Source: Mariniphaga sp963747515
GTDB lineage: Bacteria; Bacteroidota; Bacteroidia; Bacteroidales; Prolixibacteraceae
Direction: 5' to 3'
DNA length: 64,000 bases
Assembly (NCBI GenBank): GCA_963747515.1
Contig: CAVVFN010000003.1
Location: 434,001-498,000 of the forward strand
Shown here: in pieces, positions 1 through 8,213 of the stretch
Position numbering within the stretch: position 1 is the first letter of the stretch
Layout: every line of letters begins with the position of its first letter
Position numbers and translations under genes: made by a program
The notes under the pieces: generated by a model
Told to the model about the DNA's origin: nothing
What the model saw: the letters and a program-made list of their open reading frames with translations, nothing else
The model's database searches: none

Positions 1-281
1 TAGCAGTAAAAAACAAAAAAGTAATTACCCATCCGCTTTCAAACCTGATTTTACCGGGTATTACCCGAAAAGTGGTATTGGAAATATGTGCTAAAAATGA
101 TATTCCGGTTGAAGAGCGTGCTTTTTCTGAACAAGAATTGTACGAAATGGACGAATTAATAATTGCCGGTACAGGCAGTGAGCTTACACCGGTTGTTCAG
201 GTAAATGATAACTTTTTGGGAAATAAAGAACCGGGCGAAATTACCCGGTTTTTGCAGCATGAATTTTTTGAACTAACTTAA
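1..281 (+). CDS. Class IV PLP aminotransferase, C-terminal end (partial)
   Basis: Only the last ~92 codons are present; the frame is open from base 3, so the gene begins left of the window. The segment PLSNLILPGITR followed by a GTGSELTPVVQV block is the typical cofactor-phosphate and C-terminal region of class IV (fold type IV) PLP enzymes, which include D-amino-acid aminotransferase, branched-chain aminotransferase and aminodeoxychorismate lyase. The spacing resembles D-amino-acid aminotransferase-like members, but the catalytic lysine part is missing, so the substrate cannot be given. The gene converges on transketolase and overlaps its stop region by 9 bases, which makes a terminator between them unlikely. 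Confidence 0.8.
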   Translation, partial: AVKNKKVITHPLSNLILPGITRKVVLEICAKNDIPVEERAFSEQELYEMDELIIAGTGSELTPVVQVNDNFLGNKEPGEITRFLQHEFFELT

Positions 282-2300
282 CAATTCTTTGACCTGCCTG
301 TATACATTATCACCGGTAAATCCCAGTTTTTCATCAAGAACCTGATAGGGAGCTGAAAATCCAAATGATGCCATTCCCCAGATTCTTCCATTTTCACCGA
401 CAAGTCCTGCAAGGGTATCGGGCAATCCTGCAGTAAGACCAAAGCGCGGGATACCTTCCGGTAGAACACTTTCCTGGTAATCAGCAGGCTGATTGCGGAA
501 CAATCCTTCTGAAGGGACAGAAACAATTTGTACCTGTAATCCATCTTCCCTAAGCTTTTCGGCTCCGGCTACAAGAGTAGCTACTTCAGAACCACTAGCC
601 AAAAGCACAACATCAGGGGTCCCTACAGGTTTCATTACAATATAAGCCCCTTTTACTGTTTGTCGGGCCGATTCATAGGCATTTCCTTTTGCAGGCAGAT
701 TTGGAATATTCTGCCTGGAAAGAATCAAGGCAGTTGGCGTAGATGTATTTTTTATTGCCATTTCCCATGCCACAGTAGTTTCGTTGGCATCGGCCGGACG
801 AAGCACCAGCATGCTGTTTTCCGATTTATGGTTTTTAAGTTTTTCCATCAATCGGATTTGAGCTTCCTGTTCCACCGGTTGATGGGTAGGACCGTCTTCC
901 CCCACACGGAAAGCATCGTGAGTCCAGACATATTTAACCGGAAGCTCCATAAGTGCTGCAAGTCGAACTGCAGGTTTCATATAATCGGAAAAAACGAAGA
1001 ATGTACCGCATACCGGAATAACTCCTCCATGCAATGCCATACCGTTTGCCATGCAGGCCATCGTAAGTTCACTCACTCCAACCTGAAGAAAGGAACCACT
1101 AAAATCTCCTTTTGTGAAGGCTTTCGTTTTTTTAAGAAAGCCATCTGTTTTATCTGAATTGGATAAATCAGCAGAAGCAACAATCAGATTTTCCACTTTT
1201 CCTGCCATAGCACCTAAAACTGCCCCCGATGCAGCCCGGGAGGCAATGTTTGATTTTTGTTCTACGGATGAAAAGTTAAAACTGTTCTCCTCATTGGAGA
1301 AAAAGGTGTTCCATTTTTCAGCCAGTTCAGGATTCGCTTGCTCCCATTCAGTTTGTTTTGCTTTTTTTGCAGCGGCGTCTTTAATAAGTTGTTCTTTTCT
1401 TTTTTTGGAAAGTTCCTTTACATCATCAAAAATAACAAACGGATTCTCGGGATTCCCTCCAAGCTTTTGGATTGTTTTTTCGAATGAAGCTCCTGCTTCA
1501 CCAAGAGGCATACCATGAGTCGAAACTTTTCTTTCAAATAATTCATCGGAATCAGTAACTGCTCCTTTTCCCATTATGGTTTTGCCAATAATGATTGTTG
1601 GCTTTTCAGTTTCAGCAACCGCATTTTTCAATGCACCTCTTATCTGGTCAGGATCATTTCCATCAATTATTTTAACATTCCAGCCCCATGCTTCGTATTT
1701 TTTTGCTGTATCTTCATGTGAGACCTTATCGGTTTCTGTAGAAAGCTGAATGTCATTTGAATCATAAAACATGATGAGATTGCTTAATCCCAGGAATCCG
1801 GCAATACGTCCGGCACCCTGAGATACTTCTTCCTGTACTCCTCCGTCAGAAATATAAGTAAAAGTTTTATGAGCCATCCATTCTCCGAAGCGGGCCGCAA
1901 GAAAACGTTCGGTAATAGCTGCACCAACTGCCATCGTATGTCCCTGTCCCAAAGGGCCGGAAGTATTCTCTATCCCGCGGTCCAGATCCCTTTCAGGGTG
2001 ACCTGGAGTCACACTTCCCCATTGTCTGAAATTGGACAGATCATCCATATTGTAAAATCCGGCTAATGCCAATGCAGAATAAAGCATTGGAGACATATGA
2101 CCCGGATCAAGAAAAAAACGGTCCCTGTTGGGCCATGCCATATCTGAGGGATCATAATTTAAAAATTCAGAGTAAAGGATACTAATGAAATCAGCACCCC
2201 CCATGGCTCCTCCAGGATGGCCTGATTTGGCTTTCTCAACCATTGAGGCCGATAATATTCGAACATTATCGGCTGCTCTGGTTTCAATTCTTTTATTCAT
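273..2300 (-). CDS. tkt: Transketolase
   Basis: A full-length 675-residue transketolase, a cytosolic thiamine-diphosphate enzyme that moves two-carbon ketol units in the non-oxidative pentose phosphate pathway. The N-terminal KAKSGHPGGAMGGAD block, the diphosphate-binding region ISDGGVQEEVSQGAGR followed by the FYDSN metal-ligand stretch, the pyrimidine-domain segment with THDAFRVGEDGPTHQPVEQ, and a C-terminal transketolase domain with LLASGSEV are all present in order. The ATG at 2298-2300 gives the expected family N-terminus. A TAnnTTTG-like -7 box can be read on the minus strand at 2350-2357, but no good -33 element precedes it. The gene stands alone; no transaldolase or ribulose-phosphate epimerase adjoins. 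Confidence 0.97.
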   Translation of the reverse strand: MNKRIETRAADNVRILSASMVEKAKSGHPGGAMGGADFISILYSEFLNYDPSDMAWPNRDRFFLDPGHMSPMLYSALALAGFYNMDDLSNFRQWGSVTPGHPERDLDRGIENTSGPLGQGHTMAVGAAITERFLAARFGEWMAHKTFTYISDGGVQEEVSQGAGRIAGFLGLSNLIMFYDSNDIQLSTETDKVSHEDTAKKYEAWGWNVKIIDGNDPDQIRGALKNAVAETEKPTIIIGKTIMGKGAVTDSDELFERKVSTHGMPLGEAGASFEKTIQKLGGNPENPFVIFDDVKELSKKRKEQLIKDAAAKKAKQTEWEQANPELAEKWNTFFSNEENSFNFSSVEQKSNIASRAASGAVLGAMAGKVENLIVASADLSNSDKTDGFLKKTKAFTKGDFSGSFLQVGVSELTMACMANGMALHGGVIPVCGTFFVFSDYMKPAVRLAALMELPVKYVWTHDAFRVGEDGPTHQPVEQEAQIRLMEKLKNHKSENSMLVLRPADANETTVAWEMAIKNTSTPTALILSRQNIPNLPAKGNAYESARQTVKGAYIVMKPVGTPDVVLLASGSEVATLVAGAEKLREDGLQVQIVSVPSEGLFRNQPADYQESVLPEGIPRFGLTAGLPDTLAGLVGENGRIWGMASFGFSAPYQVLDEKLGFTGDNVYRQVKELLS

Positions 2301-2405
2301 ATTTCTGTTCTTAAAATTTTTTTAGTTTTTTACCTGTTGCCGTTGAAATCAAAAATAACAAAAATTGGAGGCAGTGGTTGGATTCTTAATTTTATTAAAT
2401 AGGAA

Positions 2406-3578
2406 TTAATTCTGAATTATACGTACCATGAAAACCCCTTTAATTGTCTGTAATTTTTTAATTAATGACGCATCGATTCGGGTTTGTGCAATATCAATGA
2501 TGTTATAGGCTATATTTTCATGTTTTTTATTTAACATGTTATCGATATTTAACCCTTCCGCAGCCAAAACACTTGAAATTTGGCTTACCATGTTTGGAAT
2601 GTTTTGATTGGCAATGAGAATGCGAATTCCACCATTCCGATCCATTTGTGCCTCAGGGAAATTAACAGAATTTTTAATATTTCCATCTTCAAGAAAATCT
2701 TTCAACTGATTGACTGCCATAACAGCACAGTTGGTTTCCGATTCTTTTGTTGAAGCACCCAGATGCGGGATAGAAATTACATTCTTCATATTTAACGTTT
2801 TATCGTTTGGAAAATCGGTGACATAGCGTGCCACTTTTCCCGACATAACAGCTGTTTCAAGAGCATTCAGATCAACTAAACCACCGCGGGCGAAATTTAA
2901 TATTCTGACACCTGCTTTCATCATCCCGAACTTTTCTTTATTTATATATCCTTTTGTTTCAGGTGTTAGCGGAATGTTCAGTGTTAAATAGTCGGCCTGG
3001 CTTAATAAAGATTGTATGCCTTTCACAAATTTTACCTGATTGCTAAGTTGTAAGGCTTGTTTTACCGACATGTAGGGGTCGAAACCAACTACCTTCATGC
3101 CAAGTGCATGTGCAGCATTTGCCACAAGTACACCAATGGCACCCAATCCTACAACAGCAAGAGTTTTTCCCTGAATCTCCTGACCTGCATAATTTTTTTT
3201 ACCCTGTTCTATCAGACCCGGAACTTCCTCTCCTTTGCCCAAAAGCGTTTTTGCCCAGGCTACAGCATCGGTAATATCTCTGGAAGCCAGCAACAAACCT
3301 GCAATTACAAGTTCTTTAACACCATTTGCATTGGCCCCTGGGGTATTAAATACTACAATTCCATTTTCGGTGCATTTTTCAATTGGGATATTGTTTACCC
3401 CGGCACCTGCCCGTGCTACCGCTTTTATCGATGTGGGCAATGATGAATCATGCATGTTGAAACTGCGCAGGATAATGGCATCAGGCGATGGTATATCACT
3501 TGCGATCTCATATTTGTCCAAAGGGAACAGGTTCAATCCTTCGGTATCAATTTTGTTTAATGTTTGAATTTTAAACAT
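2406..3578 (-). CDS. serA: D-3-phosphoglycerate dehydrogenase with ACT domain
   Basis: A 390-residue NAD-dependent 3-phosphoglycerate dehydrogenase, the first step of serine synthesis from glycolysis. The Rossmann motif GLGAIG, the catalytic arginine block NFARGGLVD and the histidine block ISIPHLGAST are visible, and the last ~80 residues (RILIANQNIPNMVSQISSVL...) form an ACT domain, usually the serine-feedback site. The start is placed at the ATG at 3576-3578. The frame is open a further 15 codons upstream, but a -7-like box (GATATTTG on the minus strand, near 3622) lies there and would put transcription start just before 3578. Many Bacteroidota have serC directly upstream of serA; here 379 bases without a gene precede it. 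Confidence 0.93.
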   Translation of the reverse strand: MFKIQTLNKIDTEGLNLFPLDKYEIASDIPSPDAIILRSFNMHDSSLPTSIKAVARAGAGVNNIPIEKCTENGIVVFNTPGANANGVKELVIAGLLLASRDITDAVAWAKTLLGKGEEVPGLIEQGKKNYAGQEIQGKTLAVVGLGAIGVLVANAAHALGMKVVGFDPYMSVKQALQLSNQVKFVKGIQSLLSQADYLTLNIPLTPETKGYINKEKFGMMKAGVRILNFARGGLVDLNALETAVMSGKVARYVTDFPNDKTLNMKNVISIPHLGASTKESETNCAVMAVNQLKDFLEDGNIKNSVNFPEAQMDRNGGIRILIANQNIPNMVSQISSVLAAEGLNIDNMLNKKHENIAYNIIDIAQTRIDASLIKKLQTIKGVFMVRIIQN

Positions 3579-3951
3579 CCGGTTTATTTTAATTGATTTG
3601 AACTTGTTGTGTTCTGAAGACAAATATCTTGAATTTATGCGAAGAATTATTCCTTCCCCTGCTTAAGTTTTCAACATGAAATTAATATTAAGGAAATGAG
3701 CATATTTTATTCTGTGAAGCTTTCCTTTATTTTGGGTAACTAATCAGAATATACTTGAGGTATTTTTTAGCATAAACCGGTAGATAGTCAGATATAAATT
3801 TTTGATTTTTAATTTCAAAAAAGGGCTGCATATTTTAATACTTCAACTTCACAATATAAGAAAAGGTAATTAATCAGGTTACTGCTTAATTAGGAATGTT
3901 TTCATCATTCGAAAAAGTAAAATTCGTTATTCCAGGAAGATGTGGTGAAGA
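3579..3951. other. Intergenic stretch between serA and the hyd operon
   Basis: AT-rich, with no open frame that looks coding. The right edge is the hyd operon terminator; the left edge is the likely serA promoter region (box near 3622). Nothing else recognisable was seen. Confidence 0.6.
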
Positions 3952-3988
3952 TAAAAAAAAATCCGGCATCCTCTGATTGCCGGATTTT
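3952..3988 (-). terminator. Intrinsic terminator of the hyd operon
   Basis: A perfect inverted repeat (AATCCGGCA / TGCCGGATT, extendable by two A-T pairs) spans 3958-3988 with a 9-base loop. On the minus strand it is followed by a run of eight or more T. It begins about 10 bases after the hydA stop codon, the expected position for a rho-independent terminator. Confidence 0.9.
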
Positions 3989-3997
3989 CTGCAATAA

Positions 3998-5788
3998 TTA
4001 AAACCGTTCGCGCCTGGTATATTTAGTATGTAACAAATGGTGTGACAATTCTCCCAGTGGAGCTATCAGGAAATCTTTATAAAGTTTTTGTACCTCCGGG
4101 TTTTCATGTGATTTTCTTATAGTCAGATCTGCATCTTCGGCATAAATTGCCTCTGATCGTTTTTTTCTGATTTCAGGATTTGTAGGTATAGGTTGTCCTC
4201 CACCACCAAGGCATCCGCCAGGACAAGCCATTATTTCGATAAAATGAAAGTCAGCTTCTCCTGCTTTAACTGCCTCCATAATTTTTTTGGCATTTATCAG
4301 ACCATGAGCAACAGCACATTTTAATTCTATACCGTCGAGAAATGCCCATTCTTCTATTGGTTTTTCAATTTTTAATGAGGCTTTACGAACACCTTCGATT
4401 CCCCTCACCGGCATAATATTCAAATTTTCAAAAGGTATCTCTCTTCCGGTTACCAGTTCATAGGCAGTGCGTAAAGCCGCTTCCATAACACCCCCTGTTG
4501 CACCAAATATTACACCTGCTCCTGTAGAATCACCCATTAACCTGTCAAATTTTGCCGGTTCCAGTTTTTCGAAATCAAGACCAGCCTGTTTGATTAGGAT
4601 AGCCAATTCACGGGTAGTAAGTACATAATCTACATCCCTATATCCGCTGTCATGCATTTCAGGTCTGTGGGCTTCAAATTTTTTGGCCGTACATGGCATA
4701 ATGGAAACGGAAACAATATTCTCAGGTTCCAGGCTACGTGCTTTAGCATAGTAGGTTTTTGCCAGAGCCCCAAACATTTGTTGCGGTGATTTGCATGTTG
4801 ATAAATTCTCCAGGTTATCGGGATATAAATGTTCAATATACTTAATCCAGCCTGGTGAACAAGAAGTAATCATAGGAAGTTTGACATCTTTATTTTTCTC
4901 AACAAGGACTTTCTTCAGACGGGTAAGTAATTCTGTGCCCTCCTCCACAATTGTGAGATCTGCCGTGAAGTCGGTATCCAGCACCGAGTCGAAGCCTAAT
5001 CGTTTAAGAGCTGCCACCATTTTGCCTGTAACGCGTTCTCCGGGTTTCATGCCCATTTCTTCACCAAGTCCAACACGCACGGCAGGGGCAGTTTGCACAA
5101 TTACATGTTTGGAAGGATCTGATATGGCTTCCCAAACTTCCTCAATATAATTTTTCTCAACAAGTGCTCCAGTAGGGCAGTGGTTGACACATTGCCCGCA
5201 GTTTGTACATACCACATCGTTCATTGCTTTTTCAAAGAAGGTTGTAATTTTCATCCGGTCACCTTTATAAGCAACTGTAAGGGCATGCACCCCCTGCAAT
5301 TCGGAGCAGGTTCTAACACAACGCTGGCATCTGATGCATTTGCTGTCATCTTTTATAATGGAAGGAGAGAACATATCGATGGTGTAATTTTTTAAAGGCG
5401 ACAGTTCAATAAAATCCTGGGTCATAATTTTATATTCTGAAGCGAGGTCCTGTAATTCGCAGTTTCCATTCCTGTAGCATTTGGTGCAGTCGGCATTATG
5501 TTCGGCAAGAAGCAACTCAATAATGTGCTTTCTTGAATTTCTTACCTTTAAGCTGTTGGTTAATATTTCCATTCCTTCTTCGCAGGGAGTGGCGCAGGCA
5601 GCCGAAAGTCTTTTCTGCCCAACCACTTCAACCACACAAACGCGACAATTACCTGCAACGCAGAGATCTTTATGATAGCAAAGTGTAGGAATTTTTATTC
5701 CAGTTTTTCCGGCAGCCTCCAAAATGGTTTTTCCTTTTTCCAGTTGTACAGGAAAACCATTTATTGTGATGTTTATTTTTTTATCCAT
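3998..5788 (-). CDS. hydA: [FeFe] hydrogenase catalytic subunit (NADH-linked, HydA/HndD type)
   Basis: A 596-residue cytosolic [FeFe] hydrogenase large subunit that reduces protons or oxidises H2. In order: an N-terminal 2Fe-2S ferredoxin domain (Cys 37, 43, 48, 51 region); a His-ligated cluster motif HX3CX2CX5C (His97, Cys101/104/110); two [4Fe-4S] motifs (Cys151-161 and 194-204); then the H-cluster domain with L1 TSCSPGW (310-311), L2 MPCTAKKFE and L3 EIMACPGGCLGGGGQP. L1 normally reads TSCCP; the second Cys, the proton-relay residue, is Ser here. The frame is open 32 codons upstream, but that extension overlaps hydB and is not family-like, so the ATG at 5786-5788 (20 bases after hydB) is chosen. 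It is the last gene of the hydCBA operon. No hydEFG maturation genes lie in the window. Confidence 0.95.
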   Translation of the reverse strand: MDKKINITINGFPVQLEKGKTILEAAGKTGIKIPTLCYHKDLCVAGNCRVCVVEVVGQKRLSAACATPCEEGMEILTNSLKVRNSRKHIIELLLAEHNADCTKCYRNGNCELQDLASEYKIMTQDFIELSPLKNYTIDMFSPSIIKDDSKCIRCQRCVRTCSELQGVHALTVAYKGDRMKITTFFEKAMNDVVCTNCGQCVNHCPTGALVEKNYIEEVWEAISDPSKHVIVQTAPAVRVGLGEEMGMKPGERVTGKMVAALKRLGFDSVLDTDFTADLTIVEEGTELLTRLKKVLVEKNKDVKLPMITSCSPGWIKYIEHLYPDNLENLSTCKSPQQMFGALAKTYYAKARSLEPENIVSVSIMPCTAKKFEAHRPEMHDSGYRDVDYVLTTRELAILIKQAGLDFEKLEPAKFDRLMGDSTGAGVIFGATGGVMEAALRTAYELVTGREIPFENLNIMPVRGIEGVRKASLKIEKPIEEWAFLDGIELKCAVAHGLINAKKIMEAVKAGEADFHFIEIMACPGGCLGGGGQPIPTNPEIRKKRSEAIYAEDADLTIRKSHENPEVQKLYKDFLIAPLGELSHHLLHTKYTRRERF

Positions 5789-5808
5789 TGTTTTTCTTTT
5801 AGGTTTTA

Positions 5809-6993
5809 TTAATAGATCATTTCTTCCCTGAAGTTTTCCACAATTGAAGAAAAGGAATTTGCTACTGATTGACCTAATCCGCATTTGGCAGTAAGTTGCA
5901 TTGTTTCAGTAAGCTTTAACAACTTGTTCAGGTATGTAGCTGGCTTTTCACCTCTTTTTACCGCTTTTATTCCCAGGAGAAGTTGTTGACATCCTACCCG
6001 GCAGGGAGTACATTGTCCGCACGACTCCTCTCTAAAGAATTCCAGGTAATTGTCAAGAACATTGAACATAGAGCGGGAACTGTTAAAGAGCATCATTGAG
6101 CCTCCGGTAGGAAGTGAAATTCCAACCAGCTTGCCTTCATATCCAATGGCTGTATCCTTAAATTTTTTTCTTGGTACCAGGAAACCGGAGGCACCACCTA
6201 CCTGCACAGCCTTGCTGTCACCGTCACCAAATTCATACACAAAATCCTGGAGGCTCATGCCCAGTTCAAGTTCATATATGCCCGGTTTTGGAGTGTCACC
6301 CGAAACAGAAAATAGTTTTGTTCCCCTTGAATATTGAACACCAAGATCATAAAACTTTTTTGCGCCATATTTAAAGATCGTCCACGTGTGCACTAAAGTT
6401 TCCACATTATTTATAACCGTAGGAACACCCATATATCCGGCCTGCGTTGGAAAAGGAGGCTTGTTTCGAGGCTCTCCCCTGCGACCCTCCATTGATTCCA
6501 TAAGGGCAGTTTCTTCGCCGCAAATGTAAGCTCCGCTACCCATAAAAATTTTTATTTTGAAATCAAGGTTGATTTCCTTGCAGTAATATTCAAACTCATC
6601 GATGGCTTTTTTTAATTCCTCTTCAAGAAATTTATATTCACCGCGTAAATAAATAAATCCTTCCTTTGCCCCGGTAACATAACCACAAACAGCCATTGCT
6701 GTGAGAACTTTATACGGAACTTTGGTAAGGATCTCGCGATCCTTAAATGTGCCCGGTTCTCCTTCATCGGCATTACAAATAACATATTTATACGGTGCTT
6801 TTGATTCGGCTGTTAATTTCCATTTTAATCCGGTTGGAAATCCTGCTCCACCGCGTCCTTTTAATTCAGAACTTATTAATTCGTTGATAAGTTCATCCGA
6901 GCTTTTTTTAATGGTAGCGGAAAGTACTTTTTCCCAGTCGTTTTCATTTCTGAAAATGAAATCAACCCTTTTTAATTGATATGAATATGCCAT
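5809..6993 (-). CDS. hydB: NADH-binding hydrogenase subunit, short NuoF/HydB type
   Basis: A 394-residue flavoprotein subunit that exchanges electrons between NAD(H), FMN and the hydrogenase. The NADH/FMN motif GRGGAGFPTGLKW (46-58), the NADEGEPGTFKDRE flavin segment, an SLBB segment and the N3-type cluster motif ESCGQCTPC (Cys325/328/331 with Cys371) are intact. HydB of well-studied bifurcating enzymes is about 600 residues, with an N-terminal thioredoxin-like 2Fe-2S domain and a C-terminal 2x[4Fe-4S] domain. Both are absent here: the protein starts straight at the NuoF core and stops after the N3 cluster. It lies 10 bases downstream of hydC and 20 upstream of hydA. Confidence 0.93.
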   Translation of the reverse strand: MAYSYQLKRVDFIFRNENDWEKVLSATIKKSSDELINELISSELKGRGGAGFPTGLKWKLTAESKAPYKYVICNADEGEPGTFKDREILTKVPYKVLTAMAVCGYVTGAKEGFIYLRGEYKFLEEELKKAIDEFEYYCKEINLDFKIKIFMGSGAYICGEETALMESMEGRRGEPRNKPPFPTQAGYMGVPTVINNVETLVHTWTIFKYGAKKFYDLGVQYSRGTKLFSVSGDTPKPGIYELELGMSLQDFVYEFGDGDSKAVQVGGASGFLVPRKKFKDTAIGYEGKLVGISLPTGGSMMLFNSSRSMFNVLDNYLEFFREESCGQCTPCRVGCQQLLLGIKAVKRGEKPATYLNKLLKLTETMQLTAKCGLGQSVANSFSSIVENFREEMIY

Positions 6994-7003
6994 TTTATTC
7001 TGT

Positions 7004-7474
7004 TTAAATGTTTTCTTTCATGTATTTTGTAAGAATTTCCCTTACTTTTTCGGGGCTTACTTCTGTATAAACCTCATCGTTTATCAGCATGGCCGGAGCT
7101 TTATGGCACCAGCCAAGGCAGTTGGTTTCCAATAAAGTGAACCGCTTGTCGGGGGTAGTCTCTCCTATTTTAACTTTTAGCATGTCCTGAATGGCAAACA
7201 ATAACTGGTTTTTTCCTTTCATCGCGCAGGTAATGGTTTTACAAACACGAATAATGTATTTGCCTGATGGTTTAGTCTCCAGAAACGAATAGAAAGTGGC
7301 CGTTCCGAAAACTTCCGAAGAAGGAATATCCATTTCACGTGCAATTTCAATCATGGAATATTCTGAAAGAAACTTCTCTTGCTGAACAACCCCCTGCATC
7401 ACCGGCAAAAGGTTTTCCCGATTCCTGCCGTATTGTTCGACAAGATTCCTGATTAATGATTGTATGGGATTCAT
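7004..7474 (-). CDS. hydC: Thioredoxin-like [2Fe-2S] hydrogenase subunit (NuoE/HydC type)
   Basis: A 156-residue NuoE-like subunit, first gene of the hydCBA operon. The helical N-terminus (YGRNRENLLPVMQGV, with EVFGTATFYSFL) and the thioredoxin-like domain with the four cluster ligands Cys78, Cys83, Cys119 and Cys123 (CKTITC and NCLGWC) match the family. It passes electrons to or from the FMN of HydB. A TAnnTTTG box (minus strand, fwd CAAAACTA at 7568-7575) about 95 bases upstream is a plausible -7 element, though its -33 partner is weak. Confidence 0.93.
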   Translation of the reverse strand: MNPIQSLIRNLVEQYGRNRENLLPVMQGVVQQEKFLSEYSMIEIAREMDIPSSEVFGTATFYSFLETKPSGKYIIRVCKTITCAMKGKNQLLFAIQDMLKVKIGETTPDKRFTLLETNCLGWCHKAPAMLINDEVYTEVSPEKVREILTKYMKENI

Positions 7475-7807
7475 AGATAAAATTTAAGTTATAAAACTGA
7501 TTATTTTTCTTATTTAAAACACCTTTATCAGGTATTTATCGTTTTAAAATTTCAATCGATAATTTTGCAAAACTATCGAGTATAAAAATAAGCACATGAT
7601 TGATAAAAAACGAATAGAGTGTTGTGTAACATGCCTGTTCTTCAGCATATTTTTAGCCTGTCAACATAGACCAATTATAAATAAGTTAAATTTTATGATT
7701 TATATCAATTTATGAACCCGGTTTTGCAGGAAATTTGTACCTGAGAACGCAACTTATTGATTCTGCAATTCATCTTTAATGTTAAATTCAGATATTTTAC
7801 AGAAGCT
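7475..7807. other. Divergent regulatory gap, hyd operon / carboxypeptidase-regulatory-like gene
   Basis: This AT-rich gap must hold the promoters of the hyd operon (minus) and of the plus-strand gene starting at 7808. Apart from the -7-like box at 7568-7575 (minus) no operator, hairpin or coding frame was recognised. Confidence 0.5.
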
Positions 7808-8209
7808 ATGAAAGCACGTTTAGTTGGAATTCTTACACATATTCTTCTTTTTCTCTCCCTATATTCACAGGCTCAGATGGTCTCTGTTTCCGGTTATGTA
7901 AAAAATCAATTAACCGGGGAAGCAATAAGAGATGTCTCAGTGTTTGAATCGATTTCCGGAGTTGGGACCATAACAAATAAAGATGGCTTTTACAGGCTTT
8001 TGTTGAACCCTGAGCAGCAAAAACTTGAAATATCGAGCCCGGATTTTAATTTATATGAATCTACTTTTAAACTTGTTACAGATACAATCATCGTCGTAGA
8101 ACTAACTCCCTGTAATTTATCCGATTCCGAATCAAATCCAGGAAACGGATTTCGGATTGAGTTGTTTACATCAACCAGTATTGATAAAGCAGATACTCAA
8201 ACAAAATAA
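7808..8209 (+). CDS. Secreted protein with carboxypeptidase-regulatory-like domain
   Basis: A 133-residue protein with an N-terminal signal peptide (MKARLVGILTHILLFLSLYSQA) followed by a beta-sandwich segment, VSGYVKNQLTGEAIRDVSVFE...GTITNKDGFYRLLL. This is the CarboxypepD_reg-like fold that in Bacteroidota often precedes TonB-dependent receptors or outer-membrane barrels. Here the protein ends about 40 residues after the domain, so it is either a free-standing periplasmic domain or the stub of a receptor. The ATG at 7808 is chosen over an upstream extension because it begins the signal peptide. It ends 4 bases before the convergent PafA-like gene. Specific role unknown. Confidence 0.7.
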   Translation: MKARLVGILTHILLFLSLYSQAQMVSVSGYVKNQLTGEAIRDVSVFESISGVGTITNKDGFYRLLLNPEQQKLEISSPDFNLYESTFKLVTDTIIVVELTPCNLSDSESNPGNGFRIELFTSTSIDKADTQTK

Positions 8210-8213
8210 GCGC

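Noticed and set aside
660..1518. Two long plus-strand open frames opposite transketolase
   Set aside because: They lie wholly within the tkt coding region, have no family features and show the Cys/Phe/Ser-rich composition typical of antisense shadows.
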